A stretch of DNA of 64,000 nucleotides from assembly GCA_034190875.2 (NCBI GenBank), contig CM067356.1, forward strand, positions 26,980,505 through 27,044,504, given 5' to 3'. The notes under the pieces were generated by a model that saw only the letters and a program-made list of their open reading frames with translations, was not told the origin of the DNA and made no database searches. The DNA is from Urechis unicinctus. Lineage: Eukaryota > Annelida > Polychaeta > Xenopneusta > Urechidae. Position numbers and translations under genes: made by a program. Positions 58,560 to 64,000 of the stretch are shown one piece after another (the first letter of the stretch is position 1; every line of letters starts with the position of its first letter).

Positions 58560-58690
58560 GTGGCGCCCGCGCACGTGGGCGTGTGGTTTGAAGCAGTTTG
58601 CAGTGCGCCTGTGTGTTACGGTCAGTTTCGTTGTGGTACATGTCGCCACCAGAAGACAAGCGTGTTCTCCTCAACACAAGATAGGTACAC
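58560..58690 (+). other. Copy of the GPCR 5' noncoding exon (block B)
   Basis: Matches 35.30-35.42 kb; the AAG|GTAAGT donor has become AAGATAGGTAC, so normal splicing at this point is lost or shifted. Confidence 0.5.
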
Positions 58691-58923
58691 CACTGTTCGC
58701 TTGGAAGTAAGGCATTGAAAAGATTTGGTGATAAACGGCATTCCTCTCCACTTTGATATATTGGAATAAGCTATCAACTTCGACAATCAATATCGTCATT
58801 AAAAGCATAACTTCGGATGACGCTCAAATGAGATTTAACAAAGAAAGGCAATTGTCAAATATAGTAACTTTTATAGACGATTGTTATTATGATATCACAA
58901 TCGCCTATTTCATCGCTGTCGCC

Positions 58924-59760
58924 ATGGGAACGACTATGGCGCTGCACAATGCCGACGTAAGCGTCACCATGGCTGATGTTGGGCATTTGATTCTCTACGA
59001 AAAAGTCATTCTCTGGGTTGGTGTAGCTCTTATTCTGTCCACCAACTCACTGACAGCTTTGGCCTTATGGATGTCCAAGCCTCTACGGAAAACTCGGGCT
59101 ACATTATATATTTGTAGTTTAAACGTTGCCAATTTTGTACGGGTCTGGCCTTGATTCTAAACAATATTCTACTTAACACTGGTACAACACACATTCCGTG
59201 CCGACCTCGACCCAGCGACCAGGCCATTGAATCAATGAGAGCAGGTTTTTTCTCATTGTAGGAGTCTGGTTGGTGGTCAACTTAGCCGTGTCTGTGTTCA
59301 CACTCATGGCCATTGCTTTTGACCGAATGTATGCTGTAGCTCGACCACATTCTTACAAGATCCATCTGACTAAAAAACGAGTTCTGTTCATTATATTTCT
59401 GATCTGGTTGTACATGGGTAGCGTGTTGGGTGGTACCATGTCCTACTATGGTTGGACTGCCAGTCTGGACGACGTACTGGGTATCTTCACCATATTAGAT
59501 GTCCTGCCAATCTGGGCCCTCAATTACGTCATTCTAGTCCATGTGTACCTGATGACTCTGGGAAATATGGCTGTGTACGTCGGTGTTATAGTCTTTATTT
59601 ACAGAAAAACCCAGCGTCCTCGTGTTCTTTCCCCATATCACCCACGTGACCATGCCATAACTAACACTTACAATACGTGTCCTGTATACGGGATGCCACT
59701 TTCATACACGGCCACATGGAGTTTGGATCTGTTTGTGATCGACACCCGACTGTCTTTATG
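58924..59760 (+). pseudogene. Truncated GPCR pseudogene, copy B
   Basis: Nearly identical to the intact GPCR over TM1 to TM5, but the acceptor TTTCAG before the ATG is missing, a one-base loss after SLNVAN shifts the frame, another T insertion occurs before the GVWLVVNL part, and after YRKTQ the sequence jumps to what is 3' flank in copy A. About 0.5 kb with TM6, TM7 and the C-terminus is deleted. No working receptor can be made. The element inserted in the copy A intron is absent here. Confidence 0.88.
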
Positions 59761-59813
59761 AATTAATTAATATTCAGCCCACCAGAGAATATACGCAGGT
59801 TATATATTGGTTG

Positions 59814-60659
59814 TTACGTAACCCTCGTTGCCAATCTACTAATTTCTGCCACTTGTGCAGCTTCGCCGACATCATTGGATATATCTAGACCAGAGGGGGC
59901 ATGTACGTTTGTGGAGGTTATCAAGGGTTCAAGAGTTGCTTGTGGTGTTATATCGGCTACCAAATGCGCTGATTGGTCTATATGGTGTAATGTCCCGTGA
60001 GATCGGTCTACATGTGTCAGGAACTTCCTATTTTTCTCGAGTTGGACAATCTTTTGAAGAAATACCGTTAATTCGGATTCCAGCACGAATGCCTGTATGA
60101 AATCTGTAACCTGTTCGGCTATTATATCTTTATCCACGATATCCTGGTTCTCTGGGGTCGTGTTAATGAGGTTGGGTTCGTGCAAAGAGCTACACGACAT
60201 CATATCTATAACAGGCAGTATATAATCAAGCTGGTCATCTGAAATCTCAAAGTGTTCTCTGACCCTGGCCAGTACGCTAGACTTCATTGTCTGGTCTACC
60301 CCAAACAGTTTGCTCACGACAAGGAGTGAGTTTTCGTGTGTCAAGCTCTTCACCGAGGGCTGATCACATTCACTGATAAACAAGAGCAAATCTGTCACAA
60401 AATTCTTCATAGCGAGTACGAGAAAAGACGAGTAGCACTCACCCTTCAAATCAAGACAATGCAGTACATTTTGAATAGTATCATCGGTATCCATTCTGTT
60501 AATAAGGGACGTGATCGCCATCTCTGTGTCGCTAACTTCTATTGACAGTGAATCAAAAACCTCTTCAAGATGGCAGAGGCGGTGTTCAATTATATCCATC
60601 GTAGCTGATTGCGCCATTGTCGAGAATAAGCAGGGCACTGATAATGAGCTTGTCATCAA
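59814..60659 (-). CDS. Uncharacterised helix-rich protein, tail-to-tail with the GPCR
   Basis: One uninterrupted frame of 281 codons; the more likely start is the internal ATG at 60614 (MAQSATMDII), giving 266 residues. The N-terminal part (HRLCHLEEVFDSLSIEV, ISLINRM-type spacing) and a middle part (LTVFLQKIVQLEKNRKFL) look like amphipathic helices or coiled coil. No membrane segment, signal peptide or known motif. The C-terminal tail is shared with a decayed copy at 40.84 kb beside the other GPCR, so it was part of the duplicated block. It could be a host gene or an old domesticated/mobile-element gene. Confidence 0.5.
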   Translation of the reverse strand: MMTSSLSVPCLFSTMAQSATMDIIEHRLCHLEEVFDSLSIEVSDTEMAITSLINRMDTDDTIQNVLHCLDLKGECYSSFLVLAMKNFVTDLLLFISECDQPSVKSLTHENSLLVVSKLFGVDQTMKSSVLARVREHFEISDDQLDYILPVIDMMSCSSLHEPNLINTTPENQDIVDKDIIAEQVTDFIQAFVLESELTVFLQKIVQLEKNRKFLTHVDRSHGTLHHIDQSAHLVADITPQATLEPLITSTNVHAPSGLDISNDVGEAAQVAEISRLATRVT

Positions 60660-60664
60660 GCCCC

Positions 60665-61430
60665 TCTGAGCTTTGCTGTTTGTTTTACTCTACAAGGAAA
60701 AATGATTCCAGGATTGCACCCACGTGCGTCGATTTACTGACGTCATTATTCGTTATTATTTGAAACAAACACAAAACATTTGGTGATTATTGTGTTCTAT
60801 AGAAAATTCAACAATAGCAACCAATTTGTGTGACCAAGACAACATACAATAACGGTACTGTTGGTTAACGCCCGGTACAATTACAGACAAATTTGAAAGA
60901 AGCAGTTGATATCAAGCGGCGTCGGTGTCAATAGGAGAATCAATTACTCATTAGGTAGAAGACCTATTTAATCTCGTCGTTTTTTAGCCTGATTCGGAGT
61001 GTGTGTTGTGAATAGCAGTCATTGCTCCGTTTATGGCATAGACATATCGGTAATAACGCTATTCTTATTTGCTGGCGAAAGCCGGGTTCCACAATATCAT
61101 CCAGTCAGAAATAATATGACCCCCACCCCCATCCTGAAAGATGACCCCCTCCCCCATATAATTAAGGTACAATTTGTTTGACCCTCCAGCCTAACTTAAT
61201 TCACGGCTGTAGTTTTGGTGAATTTGTTATTTATTAACTTATGTATGCTAATAAATTTGTTGTATTTGCTATTAAGACTGTGTCATATTGTGAGATTTTT
61301 AGTGCTTCGCATGACATTCAGACCAACCCTTCTTTAAGAAGAGTGCAATTACGATATTTTTGTCAAATAGTATATTCCGGATGTAGCTACATGACAGGAA
61401 GTCCATGTCATATTAACAGAACTTAGCACA
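60665..61430. other. Intergenic, no recognised feature
   Basis: Probable promoter region of the minus-strand coiled-coil gene at its left end. Short frames only. Confidence 0.4.
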
Positions 61431-61436
61431 TTTTAT

Positions 61437-61452
61437 ATAGTATATATATATA

Positions 61453-61533
<81 letters not shown>
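61437..61533. repeat. AT dinucleotide microsatellite
   Basis: About 40 AT units preceded by a short TATATA/TATAAACTATA inverted motif; lies about 50 bp beyond the end of the GST exon. Confidence 0.95.
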
Positions 61534-61537
<4 letters not shown>

Positions 61538-61584
61538 AACACAATGCTATCTCTTACCATTTGTTTCCAAAGACTACATTAGCT

Positions 61585-61904
61585 TTACATCTTGGACTCT
61601 GAGAACATTTTTCTGATTTTTGTAACCATCACGTTGGCTTCATCGAATGTAGGCTGCAGTCGGGCCTTAACTCGCTCTATGTAAGCAGCTAATTTACTTG
61701 AACAAGATCATACAATGTGGCGTAAGGTTGCATCAGCTCACAAATTCCCAGAAGATCAGCTATTGTGATATCATCTCCACAAAGGTAGTCATGATCTTTC
61801 AAGAAGACAGTTTCAATGCGTTGCAAGGTCACCTCGAAGTCGGCCTTGAATTTCCGCAGTCTCTCTTGATCTACAGGAATTTTTGGGGCTCTTGGCTCAA
61901 TCAC
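61585..61904 (-). CDS. GSTT: Theta-class glutathione S-transferase, last exon (partial gene, one frame break)
   Basis: After a TTGTAG acceptor the exon reads VIEPRAPKIPVDQERLRKFK, FLKDHDYLCGDDITIADLLG and ICELMQPYATLYDL, then in another frame SSKLAAYIERVKARLQPTFD and to a TAA at 61585. This is the C-terminal all-helical domain of theta GSTs (glutathione conjugation, cytosolic), where D-x-L-x-G-x-x-x-T-x-A-D-L and the following E-L-M-x-P are conserved. A single-base change of frame at about 61706 separates the two parts; it may be a sequencing error or a disabling mutation. N-terminal exons with the thioredoxin-like domain would lie to the right and are not seen in the window. Confidence 0.75.
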
Positions 61905-61949
61905 CTACAAGAAATTTATACAAATCAAATATTTGTGTTATTGTTTTTC

Positions 61950-62285
61950 ATCATAATGCATTTATTTATTTATGGTGCATCAATTTATAGTAGATGGTAT
62001 TGGGAACGTTATGATTCCGCCTAAATGATTATACACACATACTCGGGCTCAATATGGTAAAAGATGGTATAATGAACCTTCTTCAGGAACTTGCGTCTTA
62101 ACACTGTATCGATACCATGGCAAAATTATAACAAGAACATGATCAGTGAATGGTGCATAGAACTACATCATAACAACGAAATTTTTCCCTGTATGTGTGT
62201 TTAGTGGATTGGTGGAATATGACCAGACCAGGATATCAAGAGTCCTTGTATGAATTATAAGGAGATATTGGATAAATAGAATAAA
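61950..62285. other. GST intron sequence, no recognised feature
   Basis: AT-rich, no motif. Confidence 0.4.
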
Positions 62286-62287
62286 TG

Positions 62288-63058
62288 ACACACATAATCA
62301 ATCCACTTGCTACACCAACTACACACTTAATCAATCCACTTGCTACACCAACTACATACAAAATAAATCCACTTGCTACACCAACTACATATATTATCAA
62401 TCCACTAACTACACCAACTACACACATAATCAATTCACTTGCTACACCAATTACACATGTAATCAATTCACTTGCTACACCAACTAAATCAATCCACTTG
62501 CTACACCAACTCCACACGTAACAATCCACATGCTACACCAACTCTGCACGTAACAATCCACTTGCTACACCAACTCCACACGTAACAATCCACTTGCTAC
62601 ACCAACTAAATACATAATCAATCTACTTGTTACGCCAACTACAGACTTAATCAATCCACTTATTACACCAACTACATACATAATCAATTCACTTGCTACA
62701 CCAACTAAATCAATCCACTTGCTACACACACTCCACACGTAACAATCCACTTGCTACACCAACTTCACACATAATCAATCCACATGCTACACCAACTAAA
62801 TCAATCCACTTGCTACACACACTCCACACGTAACAATCCACTTGCTACACCAACTACACGTAATCAATCCACTTGCTACACCAACTACATTCGTAATAAA
62901 TCCACTTGCTACACCAACTCCCTACGTAACAATCCACTTGCTACACCAACTGCACACGTAATCAATTCACTTGCTACACCAACTAAATCAATCCACTTGC
63001 TACACCAACTACATACGTAATAATCCACTTGCTACACCAACTACACACTTAATCAATC
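62288..63058. repeat. 26-33 bp minisatellite (CCACTTGCTACACCAACT)
   Basis: About 25 units sharing ATCCACTTGCTACACCAACT with variable 6-13 bp linkers (ACACACTTAATCA, CCACACGTAAC, AAATCA). Probably in a GST intron. Val-Gly-Val-Ala frames on the minus strand are repeat translations. Confidence 0.95.
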
Positions 63059-63059
63059 C

Positions 63060-64000
63060 CAGGGCTGGAAATTAACTAAAATGGCCACCCGTCATCAGGA
63101 CGGTTGGCCAGGAGATGCTACCCGTCCTTAACAGATTCTACCCGTCCAAACAAAAAAGATACCCATTACATAATGCGTCATGTCAAGATGAACTCAAAAG
63201 ATGCACATAGCTTTGACACGCGCGCTCACGTGTCACGCGGCTAGTTGAGAAACACCTTTCGCGCTAAAACCAACGACGTGCGCTCTGATCTTCTCACACC
63301 CTTGACGATTTTCATACACCAAGATCCCGTAAAACTTTACAATACAGCATTAGCTTCACCTTTTCACAAATTCAACTTTTAATAATGATTTATCAACCGT
63401 ATAATACGGTATTATTAATGTTATCAGGCTACACACAAAATTAACATCGAGGGAAATCTAGCCTCGAGACCAAAATAGTCGTCGCGTTTAATGCATAATG
63501 TTTCAGGAGAGATAAACCACCCCTGAACAGAAATAACCAGCGACGTTGTGTTTTGCAGTAACAGCCTGAGGACGAATTGCTATCTGGTAAAAATGACCAT
63601 TCACCCCGCTGCACCTGCTCTTAGAAAAAGAGAAGAGCGGTACAGCTCGTCGTCAATAGCAACAGGATTTTGATCTGGTCTTTGAGTGATCATGTTGTTC
63701 GTGTGCGACAAAGGTGAAGGGAGTTCAAAACGCACTTTCATTATTTTATCCTCGGCCTGTGCGAAAAAAGAGAAACAGCTTTTTCTTCCTGCGAATTGTC
63801 GCCAAATTACAAAATGGAAATACGAATTTTATGAGCTTTACAAAGATGCGCGTGTGTGCGAGGGGGAACAGAGAGAGGGAAAAGTGAGTAAAACGGGGTG
63901 GTAGGGGTGTTTGATTGAGGCTGGCGCCGTTGAGCATGTACGCGTTAACCTGGATTGATATGATATGTTCAATTAAGTCATCAAAGTAAGAATAATGAGC
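63060..64000. mobile_element. hAT-like element end, running out of the window
   Basis: The 26-33 bp array stops abruptly at CAGGGCTGGAAATTAACT (63060), a terminus I know from hAT-type elements, followed by repeated CTACCCGTCC words. A 72-codon frame at 63686-63904 has no clear motif. No opposite end is visible before 64000, so the extent is uncertain. Confidence 0.4.

Noticed and set aside
62236-63020. Short frames with Val-Gly-Val-Ala or Thr-Pro-Thr repeats
   Set aside because: Translations of the 26-33 bp minisatellite.

Overview
This is animal genomic DNA. Genes are split by GT-AG introns, intergenic space is wide, micro- and minisatellites are abundant, and there are several THAP-zinc-finger DNA transposons and one fossil Polinton. 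A marine invertebrate is most likely. Sterol C24-methyltransferase genes are rare in animals (known from sponges and some annelids and molluscs), and a SINE-like core near 10.03 kb resembles a repeat I remember from gastropods. A lophotrochozoan, possibly a gastropod mollusc, is my best guess, but it is not proven.

The window is built on an old segmental duplication. Block A (about 2.3-41.3 kb) and block B (about 46.7-60.7 kb) carry the same order: two alternative-looking first exons (type a, then type b) of a sterol methyltransferase (SMT) gene, SMT exons 2-5, a rhodopsin-like GPCR on the same strand, and a coiled-coil gene facing the GPCR. The copies have decayed in complementary fashion. 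In A, first exon a and the GPCR are intact, while first exon b and the coiled-coil gene are remnants. In B, first exon b and the coiled-coil gene are intact, while first exon a and the GPCR are broken. The two SMT genes therefore encode enzymes of about 346 and 348 residues with different N-termini but nearly identical cores.

Block A has been enlarged by insertions between SMT and GPCR: a heavily broken Polinton (about 12.6-23.1 kb), an unclassified 0.5 kb interspersed repeat, and two DNA transposons. Four transposon copies in two families (26.6-29.5 and 42.8-46.5 kb; 31.5-34.3 and 36.3-38.3 kb) have matching terminal inverted repeats abutting TTAA and THAP plus Kolobok-type transposase pieces. 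Each also carries a second, convergent gene for a small cysteine-rich protein resembling the P2X7 ballast domain, with CRE-like TGACGTCA sites near both gene starts. This two-gene, CRE-flanked architecture is the most unusual system in the window.

Other content: two inverted fragments of another DDE transposon with a SAP-like accessory gene (50.0-51.8 and 57.4-58.1 kb), a short MITE with 5-bp target duplication (46.87 kb), a hAT-like end (63.06 kb), the last exon of a theta-class glutathione S-transferase on the minus strand (61.6-61.9 kb), and long tetranucleotide, dinucleotide and 17-92 bp tandem arrays that account for most long open frames.
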